In this document: one piece after another, positions 39,101 to 50,980 of the stretch
Layout: every line of letters starts with the position of its first letter
How positions within the stretch are numbered: the stretch's first letter is position 1
DNA from: Oxyruncus cristatus
Lineage: Eukaryota; Chordata; Aves; Passeriformes; Cotingidae
Direction: 5' to 3'
Length of the DNA stretch: 64,000 bases
Assembly (NCBI GenBank): GCA_013399855.1
Contig: VXAY01004353.1
Span: 830,041-894,040, forward strand
Notes under the pieces: model-generated
The model's database searches: none
The model's input: only the letters and a program-made list of their open reading frames with translations
Told to the model about the DNA's origin: nothing
Translations under genes and position numbers: made by a program

Positions 39101-39872
39101 TAAAAAGATAGTCTGTGCCATCCCTTTATTAGGAGGCATTTAAAATCTTGTGGTAAACGAATTGACATTGGTCTTTGCAGCAGGTTCTTAAGATTTTGGA
39201 ATAGCTGAGGTTCTGCTGCTTCATTTTCCTATGGTAGCTCACAGAGGCTCTGAGTCACTTTATCAATGACTGTTGCAGCAATCTGCTCTTGGCAGGATGA
39301 AAAAAAAGTACTGCCCTGGTGGAATTTTTGAGCTGTTTTCAATACTGAGGCCAAATCTTCAGAGGCAAATGCCTTTTTGCTTGCTGAACAAGGCGAAGGC
39401 AGGTGGGTGGGCAGGGATGCAGCTCTGGAGGGTGATTTACAGCGGATCTGGGTGTGCCCTGCCACTGTATTTTGCAGGAATTTGGCTTATTTTGCCCTGC
39501 TCTGCCAGTGAAGTGCTTTCCTGACGATAGGAATGTGTCAAGCCATGCAGAGCTGCTGCTGGGATGAAAAATTCACAGAGCAATCAGCCACGGCAGGAAC
39601 TTTCAACATTCAATCAGATTTTTCTTTTTCCTTTTTAAATTCAGGCTACTGCTGACCTGATTTATCTGGAGGATGAGCTTAGCTGATCGGGACAGACAGG
39701 GATTAGTTTAACATCAGAAATGGTGGGGAATGATGTGCTGATGAAATATTAAACCCTTTTACCGCTCTGTGCTGCTTCCCTTCCCAGCCAGGGCGCATCC
39801 TGTGCTGGCTGTCCCTGATGGTCATCTGGCACCAGGTTGAAGATGTGGCTCAGTACCTGGAGAGCTGGACTG

Positions 39873-39892
39873 GGACACATTTGGACACATTT
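39873..39892. repeat. Perfect 10-bp tandem duplication
   Basis: GGACACATTT occurs twice head to tail with no mismatch. It is a minor slippage-type feature in non-coding sequence. Confidence 0.85.
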
Positions 39893-42800
39893 CAGCTTTG
39901 CCACTGCCCTGTTGAGTGAATGAGAAGTTGCTTCATTTCCCTGTGTCTGTGCCACCACCTGCTGTGGATTTCTTTGGCAGTTGGAAAACATGACAATAAA
40001 GGTTTGCCCTGGAAGCAGAGGCCTCAGTAGTGTGGTTTTTCTCAGGTGCTCTGTCTGTGGAGACCTCCCCAGTGTCAGGAGAGGACTGTGCCTCTCATTT
40101 GGGGAAATATTTCCGACGGTTTTATTGTTCTTTGTGCTGCCGCCCTTGTGTACAACAGATGTTTGGATTTGTTCTCTTCCCCTGGTAGACTGGAATATGC
40201 AAAGAATCAGCTGTTTTCAGAGTGGGAGGAAGGCTCTGAGGAATGGCCGAGACAAACCTCATCCTGTGCCAGCCAATGCAGCCTCACTTTTTTTCTGATT
40301 ATTTTTTGCGTTTCCTTCACTGCACCTTTCCCTGTGCACTGTGTGATTAACAACTTCAATACCAGGGCCATATTTTCTTTAACTCCCAAATTGCTTTTGA
40401 ATAAAACACTCACCCGTTATAAGACATAGAAGAAGACAATATGTATGACTCAAGAAGGTGCTGGATCTTTTTATACTCTGTTAAGACCATGGAAGCATCA
40501 GCAAACATGAGCAGTGAGCATAGCAAGCCATGAGCATGGCCTCTTGCTTTCTGGAGCAATATCAAGCTTTACCCTTGTTTGTGGAATGGTGTTGGCCTGA
40601 CAGTTTACTTTGAAAACAAACATGCTATTTTGAAGAAATTTAAAGAACCAGAATTACTAAAAAATATATATATATTTTTTTAAGTACAGTTAGAACAAGG
40701 ATTGAGATAAAATGCCCTGCAGCTGCTGGTGTGATGTTTGCTGAGCATGCTGGCTCTTTTTTGATCCCAAATGTTAGTGCTTTTACTGGCTGATTGTATT
40801 GGTTTGCTCTGGGGGGTTCTCTATGTGACTTTCAGCCACTATTGATACTGCTGCTAACCACTGCTGGTATGTATTCTTATTTTGTACTTTATCTGAGGGT
40901 ACTGTGTGTTTTCTTGTCTGCTGCAGATCTCTGCTCCGGCACATCCTCCTGCCTCCTGTGCTCGCCAGGTGTGGGAATACCTTCACTGCCACATCCCTCA
41001 AAGAGAAGGGATTTGTGTGCATGCTGCAGGTCACATGTGCTCCTCCTCAGAGCTTGTAGTGGGGTAGCATAAGATTTATAGACAGACAAAACTTATGCAG
41101 GCTGGCACTTTGTCCAGCCCCATCAGACCCTGCTGTATCCTGAGGGCTGCCCTCCAGCAGCAGCCTCCTTGTGCTTCCCACCGACCTGAGACGGTGCTCA
41201 GCCATTCTGCCTCAACTCATTAGGTGTTCCTAAATGCCAGATGGGTGTTCAGGGGAGAACAATTAAAGATTTTAGTTAGTGAGATTAAAGCGTGAAGAAC
41301 TTGAGGCTTTCACTGTAAACCTTGAGAAAAAACAATTATAAGAGCAATCATTCCTAGATAATTGGAATTTTTTTTTTTTTTTGGTAGTTTTGCTCTATCC
41401 TCTCCAATTCAAGACCTTCTGAGTTGTGCTGTGGGCTGGAGAAGTTTTCACGTGCTGCTTACCCTTGGCATAGTGCCAGGGATTTGAGGCATTTTATTCT
41501 TCAGTGCTATGTCTGAAGTAAAGGAGAACTGAGTTCACATCTCCTGCCTGTAATTGTCTCTTAAATTGCTTCTGCCTCGGATTGACTGAGATGGTTTAAG
41601 AGGTATTCCTGGGCTCTTGCTAGAATAACAGTTGGGGTTTGCATCATACAGCAGGAAAAAAGAAGAGGTTAATTAGAAATGCTTTCTGTGAAGCTTGGGA
41701 AATGCGAGGCATTAATTACCAAGGCTGTGTGGAGAGAGGAGGACTTGTAGCACATTACCAACACAGTTAACAAGGTGCTTTCTCTGGGTACCTCTGTATG
41801 AGCAAACATACCCATCCCAGAGCCTGCGCTCTGTGCTGCTAACTCCCAGATCAGGCAAGAATTGACATAAGAGCTGAGATGGTGTGTGGAGGAGAGTTTG
41901 GCTAGGGACGCGAGGCTGAGGGAAGGTTCTTGTGGTGTCAGGGAGGTGTGGAAAGGGAGAGCAGCCAGAGGTGGCCTGGGAAGCCTTGTTAGCCCTCCTG
42001 GGAATCCTGCTTTGAGCCAATAGCTGAGAGAGAATCCAGTGGATGAGGGAAGCAGAGATGGCAGATAGGATGGTGAACAGCAGGAATAGGATGTTCATCC
42101 CCTCTGAGCTTGGGGACAGGACTGTGTGAGCTGTGTATGTTACCAGCGCTCCTTCCTGGAAGCGTGATCCCACATGAAGTTATTTTTACAGAGGGAACAG
42201 CGTACAAAGGGTCACAGGACATTGTATCCAGCCTTGCTAAGCCAGTCACAGTCTAATGATAGTCACTGGACTCCTCCCAAAGCCATGTTGATCATCACAG
42301 AGGAATCCCTCACCCCAGGATAACCTCAGTAGACTTGACTTGCAAGGACAAGTGAAGCTCAAGTGCCAGGTGATTCCTCACGTCTTGGTACAGTACCCAG
42401 CGTATCCTTAGAGCATTTCCCAAAGGACTGCTATGACATCCAGGTGCTCCGGACGACCAGGGGATGGGACAGAAGTTCTGACCGTTCTGGCTTAGGCAGG
42501 TCCTGCCTGCAGAGTGAGACTGGCCACCTGCCTGGAGCTGTCACCCAGGGAGGTGAGAGCTGGGAGAGCCCCAGTCCTGGACAGGGACCCTGCTCGTGTG
42601 GGCAGTGATGAGGAGTTACAGCCCCAGGTCATGATGAGTCAATTCTCCTCCATGGTGTGGCTTGTGACAGAGGGGCACAGTGAGTCAGGAGTGTGTGTAA
42701 CTCTTCAGGGTAAACTCTTGAGCCACCTCACCTGCTTAATGAATTTGTTTGAGACTCCTTTTCTGGTTAGAAACCAGAACTAACAGGGGAGGTAAGAGTT

Positions 42801-44061
42801 GAGTCATGCTGTCTGTCATCATAGTGGGGAGGAGGAGGAAGATAAATAAGTGTGAGAAGACGCTTCGAGCTTTAATTTAAAGTGACTTTGATTGTTCCGT
42901 TGAGTTGACATCCCACTCGGCATTTTCACACTGCACATTTCAGTCACGTCATGGCAGTTAATCAAAACTGTAGTACTACTGCTATTACCCTGAAGAGGCC
43001 AATAAAATCTACGAGAAGCCACAAGGCTCGTTAGTTTACTGCACAAAATGTTCCCGAGCTCAGTTTTTATGACCTGTGCTGTTGTCCTGCTTTATTTTCG
43101 TGCTCTTTGCTGCTCAGTGCCAATTGAAGTTCACCCCAAATCATAGGAATTTAATATCTGCGTGCTTACAGACGAGTAGGTTGGCTGGACTCTTGGTGCG
43201 GAGGGGTGGAGGATCTGCCGAGGGTGAGCCTGAGCCATGAGTTTGAAATTCTGTGTACTGCTCTGTGAGGAGCTTGTGCTCACCCTGGTTTGCAAAGCTG
43301 GATGGATTCTGGTACCTCTGTGAATCCAAGTGTCCCAGCATTGCAGTTCAGGCGCTGCACAGCACTTCAGCTTACCTTGGGTTCACCATGAATATTCATG
43401 TCTCTGGATGTTATGTGTTGATGGTAAATGAGGACAGCTGTAGGTTCTGGGGGAAGGGGTAGATTTGGCTTTAGTCCCTTTGGAAAGACTGTTGGCATTT
43501 CTTTTAACTCCCAAATCTCTGTGTGTGGCCTAGGTCCTACTTAGCTTTAAGTTGTGTTGTTAGGGCACCAGCCAGTGTCCCAAAACCTTCTGAAACCCAA
43601 CTGAACAGCAGCCATCTGTTGATTATGCTGCTACAATCACATCTCCTGCTCCCACACCCTCATCCCATGCCCTTTCCCTCTGCACTTCTCAGCTGAGGGC
43701 TGGGAACTCCCATGGAGTCAGGGGAGAGAAACACTGAATACATGCTCACATTTGTGGTGGCTTTATTACCAGTGTGATTTGTAGTTTCTCCTTTTTATTG
43801 AAAAGGTACATTCAGAGCCATGGCCACTGAGGGTCGTAGGGTGTAGCTGAGCACTTCTGCTCTATGGAAGAGCTCAAGTCTGTCCACAGCTTACCATGAG
43901 GTTTTATTGTTTATGTAAGTGCTACAAACCAGGCTGTGGGCCTGGTTTCTGTGCTCTGGAGCTGTGTTTCTATGAGGGATATGAAAAGTTAATTCCAGCA
44001 GCATCCTGGGAGTAGTAGCTGATGTCTTTTGGAGTGGCAATAGCCAGATAAGACACTGCAG

Positions 44062-44100
44062 AGTTTTTTTGTTTGTTTTGTTTTTGTTTTTTTTTCTTTT
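44062..44100. repeat. (GTTTT)n / poly-T tract
   Basis: T runs are interrupted every four to eight bases by a single G, as in TTTGTTTGTTTTG. Unlike the other G/T tracts here, it has no GGG run. Confidence 0.9.
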
Positions 44101-46307
44101 AAGCTTTAGGCACCAGAACTCTGCAAATCGAACAAATTCCTGCATGATCTGTCCCTGAAATCTCCTAATTTCTTTTGTACCTTCTTATCTTTATTATAGA
44201 TCTGTACATAGATCATTGCAATTATTTATATAGAGGAGATCAGTCCCCTATTGCAGTTTTCCTAAAAAAGCTGCGAGCAACTCCTGTGATCTTCTGGTCA
44301 GTCATAAACTTTCCAGCTGAAATCCGTGTTTGGTCCTATGATTAAAGTCCCTTTTAGTGGGTTACAACCCTCCAGCTCAGCTGGAGGCAATTATTATCTG
44401 ATATGTACCCTGAGTAGAACATAATTATACTTGTCACTAAGTGGCACTGTGTAAATTAGCCTTTAATTGCTACCCATCAAATGAGCAGCTACTCAGTCAT
44501 TTTTCTGTGGAGATAAAGAGTTCCAGTATTAGCTTCATCACTCCGGCATCTGCCTTCACCCGGTCTCTCATTTGTTCTCTTTAGCGCTTCAGATGTAATT
44601 TTGTGTGATGAAACCTTTTTAACGTATTTGGCTTTTGCCCTGTAAACCCTCTGTTGGTCTAAAATACAGCAGTAAAAGAGTTTAACGTTAAAAAATACAG
44701 GGAGCAATAGAAAAGATACGTCCTTAAGTACCGCTGTCGAGATATAATTATTGCAAGTTATCTGGGGCCAAAGACTCTTTTCTGGCTGGCATGTTGATAA
44801 AACAGGGGCTGTCACAGGGGCTGAAGAATGCAACACTTTAAGCATGATTTAGCTGGGTTATGCTTTGGGGGTTTTTGCCTTAATATGGGGTAGATCACTG
44901 TCTTTTAACCCTATCAGTGTGCATGACCTTCAGCCCTCTTAACTCTTGATAAGTTAGGAGTTAGCAGAGGGGAGGGAAAAATCTGATTGCGGCAGTGCAA
45001 AGCTGTTTATCTTATCTGGGAACATCTGGAGGCCAGACCTTGGACCAGACCGCTTCACTTGGCTGCATTCCCGTGCACTGGCTGTGTTTGGGATGGACTG
45101 ACACGTATCCTGCTTGTTCCTGCTACCGAGGCTGGGGCAGGTACGCTCATGGTCCACGCACTGCCCCGCTCTTGGCTCCTGGGGAGCCTTCCCCAAACCC
45201 ACTCAGAGAGGCAGTTCTGAGCGTTTCTCACCCAAAACTGCCTTGCTTGCTTTCCACCTCAGTGCTGGCAGATTGAGAAGCCATTTCAAGAGGCTCAGTT
45301 CTATGGTGCTGGGGCAAAATCCAGATGTGGAGTGGAAACCTGAGGGGAGGGCGTGTTTGTTACAGAGAAATGCTGGAGGGCGTGTCTTGTCTGTGTGCTG
45401 GTTTTGGCTGTTGGCAGTCCAAAATGGGGGTTCTGTCCACCCCTTTCTTGTGGCACAGAGCAAACAGTCCTGGTTAGCAGCCTGGATGGCTGCTGGAGCA
45501 GGGTGTTTGCTTTTTTATGCTTCTGTCCCTCTTTCAGTTGCTGACACCAGATACCCCTTGGCAGAGAGGCTGCGAGGAGCAGCCAGGGTGAGCAGCCAGC
45601 CCAACCCGGGTTACATTCCAGGGCTGTAATTTCTAAAGCAGTTTATGCTGTGAAGTGTGGACAGACTGTTCAGAATAACAGAAGGAACGTTTCCAGTTAG
45701 AGAGAACCTCAGCAGTGTGCTGACGTGAAGCCTTTCCAGTCCCCTGCCTTGTGGAGCAAGGGCTGCAAGCTTTCCTGTCCTGGGAGGGGGCTTCTGCCCT
45801 GGCCTGGAGCTCAGGCATTAAATTAAAAAGGTTATTCATTCAAAGTTATGTACCTGTATGTTATAATCCACATGTAAGTGCAGTCAGAAGCCAACTCTTC
45901 AAATTCCTTGCAGCCTGTGAGCCGCCCATCACACGGTTCTGATTTGGGTTCTTTATGGTAGTCCTTCCCCCAGGCACTTGCTGTCTGACTGAGGAAATGC
46001 TGGATCAGGAAGACCCCAAATGGCCTTTTTACTTTGTTCTTTTTTTGCTACCTTGTTCTTTTATCCTGCCCTTGTGTTTGGTGCAAGGTTTTCTCAGCAT
46101 GAATATGCCAAGTCAGGATCTGAGGGCTGGCAGTGAATCCATGGGTGCTGGAGAGCAGGAGCATTAGCCTTGAGCTGAGCCACAGTTCTGGTTGGGACTG
46201 GCTTAGGTGTCACAGAATGGCATGAGAGAATGGATCTGGGGTTCTCTTTGGTGCCTTTGTCACATCTGTGAGCTAATCTGTGCAAACTGAGGGGCTAGAA
46301 ACTGAAC

Positions 46308-46336
46308 AGTATATATATATATTTTTTTTTTTTTTT
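46308..46336. repeat. (TA)n followed by poly-T
   Basis: TATATATATATA runs directly into about 15 T. Two shorter relatives of the same form lie at about 30118-30137 and 40665-40681. Confidence 0.88.
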
Positions 46337-47005
46337 AAATAGGATGAGGATTTCCAATGATCCAGGGATTTCAGAGTGTTTAAAAAAATCACTTTACACC
46401 CGAGACTTGATAGAAAACTGTGGGAGCTGGTGGCTCACAATGTCCTGTGGTAAGCCCGATAGGGCAATGACAGATCTGGTTTTAAAAGGCCTTGGTTTAC
46501 ATTTCTATAGAGTAATTATTTTTGCTGTCTGTGTACACCAAAAAAACATAGATGGGCTTTGACACTTACTTTTCCTGTATTTGGTTCATTGAAATCTTAG
46601 TAAGGGTGCTATTTAAGGGATGAGTTTAATGTTATACAACACTGGGGGAATTCAGGGCTGTGGCAAGGACTCCTGTGGTTTATAGCTGTAGACGTTTACT
46701 CTGGACACCCTACCCCTGAATGAGTCCTCAACACACAGTCTTTTAATACATTCCGACCATGAAAATCACTGCAGACTAACCACATAAATGTGCACTGTTA
46801 CTGAGAAGTCTTGGCAGTCTCGGTGCCCTTGATAATGAGCTGCTTCTATCTGCCCAAAACGTGGTCGCAGCTTCTCAGCTCCGATGGCTGTTTCTCACCA
46901 GGGTGATTTGCTGTAGCGAGGCTCTTCTGCCACCTCTGCCTCCTCCAAGGGAGTGACTGCTTTATTCCATCCTAACCAAATGCTGAACCTGGTCACTTTG
47001 TTTAC

Positions 47006-47111
47006 CTCGTGGGTATCGATCACACAGTCTCCATCCAAAGATGACGTTACGTTTCTCATCCCTTCGCTCCTGTGTGCCGAGAGCTCCAGGAGAGCAGTGA
47101 ACCTTCTGGAA
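47006..47111 (-). other. Exon-like segment with plausible splice borders (unconfirmed)
   Basis: On the minus strand a pyrimidine-rich TTTATGTCTCTTACAG is followed by a 106-base segment that ends CACGAG and then GTAAAC, a good donor. Two of the three frames are open across it; one contains ERRDEKRNVIFGWRLCDRYP and the other ELSAHRSEGMRNVTSSLDGD. I recognise neither as a known family. The segment keeps seven CpG, which is dense for this window. No partner exon was identified, so it may equally be a conserved non-coding element or chance. Confidence 0.25.
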
Positions 47112-48695
47112 CTGTAAGAGACATAAATCTCTCTAATTATATAAACCAATTTTCCCAGAGTACTCTTTGAGAGGTTTCTCACTGTCCCCCATGACAAGTA
47201 AAGCTCTGAGCTCCCTCAGAGCAGTGCCTTTCAAAACCTGCCATACTTTCCCTTCAAGCTGCTGCCAGGGACATACTGATGGGTCAACATCTATTAAACA
47301 CGAACTTCCGTAGCCTGCAGCTGGCAAAATGTGTCTTTAAGCCCTGCTTGGGAGTTTGGCAGAGCTTTTGGGGGCTGGTTGCAATAGGCTAGATTTTACT
47401 CAAGGTAAATTTAGTTTCCCCAAAAGAATACTGATGATTTCCTTTCATTCAGGCTTTCTAAATTAGACACGGATGCGAGGAGTGTAATTTCTGTGGGGTG
47501 GCTGCCACAGAGCCTGGGTGCTGTTTTTTGGTAAATATTTGTCAAATTAAATGTTGCATTTGCTTCTGCTTGTTTTTTTGTGACCTTGTTTGTGGTCAAA
47601 TCCCCAAATAATTGAGCTAATGTGTTTTACTGACAGGAATGCCTTTGGGAAAAGTTGCTGTGAGTGATTATTTGCAGGGAGCAAAATGTGTCAATTTGCA
47701 AGTGTGAAAATTTTCATCAGAAATCCAGGTCTGTGATGGTGTTTCATCTGGCTGGGGACCTGTAGAAATGCCATCTGACATTGGTGTCCAGTCCAAACTG
47801 AGTGAAAAAAAATCAGAGCATTCTCTGAAAAAATACCTGCCTGAAATGCATCCAGATGAGTAAATGATAACTGGGCCTTTTGTAAGTCATGAAAGGAGAA
47901 GAAGGAAAATAGACAAAAGAAATTATTGTGTTGGCTTCACTCTGACACATGGCTGTGGCCACCTTGCACCGTCTGATTAGTTATTTTGCACTACTTTGAT
48001 GCCCACATATCTCTTCTGGATGCAAAAAAACCATGTCACAGGATGAACAATTTTATTGGGTTCAGGAACCAGTTAACAGCATCATGACAGATACTTTCCT
48101 GCTCTGTTTTATTGCGGCAAACGAAGACTGTCTCCACTGCACGAATTCTTGGAACTTGTCACTTTTAATACCCTGTTAATACATCAGTTGCCTAGAGCAT
48201 GAAGGTGATTGCTGTCTCCACAGTGGTGCCTGCCAACTGTTTCCATATTTGTCCTTTTTTTTCTTCCCCACACTCATTAACTGAGGGGCAAAAAGTGTTG
48301 TGGGGCAAATACATTATGCTGGTAGTTTAATGAGTTTGTTGACTTCTGTTTCACAGTGCAGATGAATTGATTTAGAGAGGATCATGAGAGGGAAAAGTGT
48401 GCCTGTGGCTTTAGCGCTTCAGCATAAGGTACAATTTCATTTATCCAGGGGAAGTGAATCCTACAGCCAGCTGAGGTTATAGTGAGAAACACTGGTGATG
48501 GTTTCTCTTTATGTTTTGATCATCTCCAGAGTTACTCATTCCTGTGCAACTGTTTGATCTGTTTCAATTGGGACTAGCAAAGGAAAAGCTGATTTTCAAT
48601 AAATACTGGATAAAAGGATATAGATGCCACTGGTTGTATTTATGTACTGTAGCTTGGGGTGGTAGTGTGTCTGTCTCCTGTATTTAAAGCTGGTA

Positions 48696-49178
48696 TGAGT
48701 GAAACCCAAAAAGGCGCAATAAAACTGTTTAGAGACAGAGTTTTTAGGCTTTAAACAGCAAAGGTATTTATTGCAACCTTGGGGAACCCCCAGCTCGTGT
48801 TGGACAAAGAGCTCCGAAGTCCTTGGCACAAATCAAGGAATATATACAGTTTCTGTGAGAGATTGCAACATTTACATACATATTCATATAATTGCAACAT
48901 CTAGTCTTAATATTCATAACAGGTGGAGTTGGGGCAGAGTCTGGGCGGAGTCTTCCTTTTGGGGTGATCTTTGGTGGGAGATCCTGTTACTTCGGCCTTT
49001 GTAGGGGTCATTTTCTTTCCTCATCCTTGGTGAGCTCTTCAACTTTCTCTTGATTCTGCTGACTTCATGATGACTTTTGCAAGACCCTTGGACTCAAGCC
49101 CCTATTTCTCCCCTTATCTTTCTGTGCTCTCTACTCTATGTCCTCTTGGGGTAGGTGTGTGAGCATTCTTTTGGTGCA
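48696..49178 (-). mobile_element. Probable solo LTR of an avian endogenous retrovirus
   Basis: Read on the minus strand, the segment has an LTR layout. A GC-box-like CTCCGCCCA lies near 48945. Two ATGTTGCAAT repeats lie at 48862-48871 and 48891-48900 (29 bases apart). A TATA-like box (TGTATATATT) is near 48838-48847 and an AATAAA at 48767-48772, about 70 bases downstream of it. On the plus strand the element would start TGAGTG at 48696 and end in GCA at 49178. It is flanked by TGGTA (48691-48695) and CGGTA (49179-49183), a 5-base target duplication with one mismatch. No gag, pol or env-like reading frame is next to it, so it appears to be a solo LTR. A plus-strand AATAAA also exists at 48718-48723, so orientation is probable rather than certain, and the right border is tentative. 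Confidence 0.55.
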
Positions 49179-49829
49179 CGGTACCAGCTTCAGCTAATCC
49201 CTGGATTCTGATTTCTTCAGCTAAGAGTAAGGCCTGCATTCTGAGTTAACTCTTCGGGGCCTTGCTCTGCTTCATGAGGTGTTTATGATGGATGTGCTTT
49301 TGGAAGCACTGGCCCAGCCCTGTTGGACAATGGCACCTTTCTTCCTCCCAACAGATGCTTCAGGCTGCATCTGTGGGTGTCTCAGCTCGTTCTTTATCTG
49401 CTCTTGTTCATGTTAAGCAGTGTGTGCTTCCCAAGTCCTCTGCATACATGAAGTGAGGCAAAGAGGGAGTTACAAAGGTTTCTCCAGGATACACTCATTC
49501 ATGACTTCGGTTTTGGCCACAGGATTTTCCTGCCTTCCCTTTCAGATTATGACTTTAGCCATTTACCTATTCCCAGCCTGTGGCACTAGATCAGGAGACC
49601 AGTGGCACATGTGTTTAGAATACTTGGTATGAGGTGTGTGCCTATTGAAATCCCAGGCCAGGTCACAGGCAGAATGGTACAGAGCCCTTTGTTCCGGGTT
49701 TAATTTGCAGGATGTGATTCAGATGTCTCTTGCCTGCAGTCAGCACAGGTTGAGTTTTGCCTGCTGAGCATAACAAGGATTATGCACTTGTAAAGCTGTG
49801 GAATAGCGGGAGTAGGAGTGCTCTTATCC

Positions 49830-49877
49830 TGCAGGATGCTTTCTCCCAGCATCTGCAGGATGCTTTCTCCCAGCATT
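49830..49877. repeat. Two-copy tandem duplication, 24-bp unit
   Basis: The unit TGCAGGATGCTTTCTCCCAG plus CATC occurs at 49830-49853 and again from 49854 to about 49876 with no mismatch until the last bases. It looks like a recent slippage or unequal exchange event in non-coding DNA. Confidence 0.93.
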
Positions 49878-50950
49878 CCCAGCCCTGTCAGCGGTCTCAC
49901 TTCATCAATTAAAACCAGCTCTCATGGTGGAGAAAAGCAATGCCAGGCTCTGCAGTGTGCCATCCTGCTGGCATCAGGAATGCTGGCAGCAGCGTGTGCA
50001 AGTGCAGCGTGGTGCCTGTGTGCCCACCCAGTGTGAGCAGCACTTTGCACCCCTGCTCCTCAGCGTGCTGAGGGTCCTGCTGCTGGAAGCCAGTGCTTTC
50101 CACAGCAGGAGCATCAGGGCTCTCTCTGCTGAGACAGCTCCTGCCCAGCTGCACTGGTCACTGCCCAGGCTGGGCTGGGGGCACGGTGCTGGGGGGGCTC
50201 AGGGCAGATGTAATGATGGCCCTGGCTCCATCCCTGATCTCTGCAGCATATTCCTAATTCTGCCAGGGTGGGGCCTGACAGATGGGAGGTAAGGTAGGCA
50301 TGGCATCTCCTAGTGCCCCTTGCTTCTGCCTTTTGATATTTTTCCTCTCTGCTGAGCCTGTAGCACGTCCCTGCCCTTTACTGGCGAGCTCAGACGTGGC
50401 AGCACGTCACTGCCAGCAGATCGTGTCCCTGCAGAGGGGGGAAGGAGGGAGCCTGAGCAGACCTGACCCTCTGCAGAGGCACAGGGGCGGCCCATTCAGT
50501 GTCACCCCATGAAGTCCTGCCCCTCCATTCAGGTCACCTCCTGGGGTGGGGGATTTTCACAGTTGAGCCAGTAAGGATGATTTTTCAGTTGCCATAAAAC
50601 AGCTGGACACCAAAAGTCCAAGAGACTTTAACCATCCTGTCCCTGCAACGTGAGATACAAACCGGAGGTTGTTCCACTTGGGCACAGAGAGATCAGAATT
50701 CCTGAGTGCAAATCATGCTGGAGTTTTTTGGATAGCTGCTGCTTCTGGGAGCAAATGATACCGAGACACTAAATTCTTTCAAAAGTCTATTCAGCGTGAC
50801 ATCAGTGCTGGCACTGGGGTGTCTGTGTGTTGTCTCTCCCACCACTGTCTGCTTTTTCACTCTGCTTTTCACAGTCCAAAAGCCACTAGTGTTGCTGCTG
50901 ATTGGAACAGCAGTGCAGAGTCCCTTTGGAGACTTAGGATCATTTAGAAG

Positions 50951-50980
50951 GAAAAAGAAAAAAAAAAAAAAGAAAGAAAA
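50951..50980. repeat. A-rich tract
   Basis: A run of 14 A is flanked by AAAAAG and GAAAGAAAA units. No target duplication or retroposed gene body is recognisable next to it, so I read it as simple repeat, not a retrocopy tail. Confidence 0.85.

Larger units (their letters stand above)
31626..48695. other. Non-coding DNA, richest in candidate regulatory blocks
   Basis: No gene is recognised; the 146-codon plus frame at 34771-35211 and the 171-codon plus frame at 45114-45629 have no family features. CpG-retaining, motif-dense blocks occur at about 32690-32890, 38960-39215, 42840-43150, 44220-44800 and 46740-47330; the last contains the exon-like segment. Confidence 0.6.

Noticed and set aside
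45114..45629. 171-codon open frame on the plus strand
   Set aside because: It overlaps equally open frames on both strands in a locally GC-rich patch and shows no family motif.
49920..50520. GC-rich block as a promoter or gene body
   Set aside because: Mostly CTG/CAG and GGG runs with few CpG; no exon borders or conserved peptide were visible.
50951..50980. A-rich tract as the tail of a retrocopy
   Set aside because: No gene-like body lies upstream on either strand and no target-site duplication was found.
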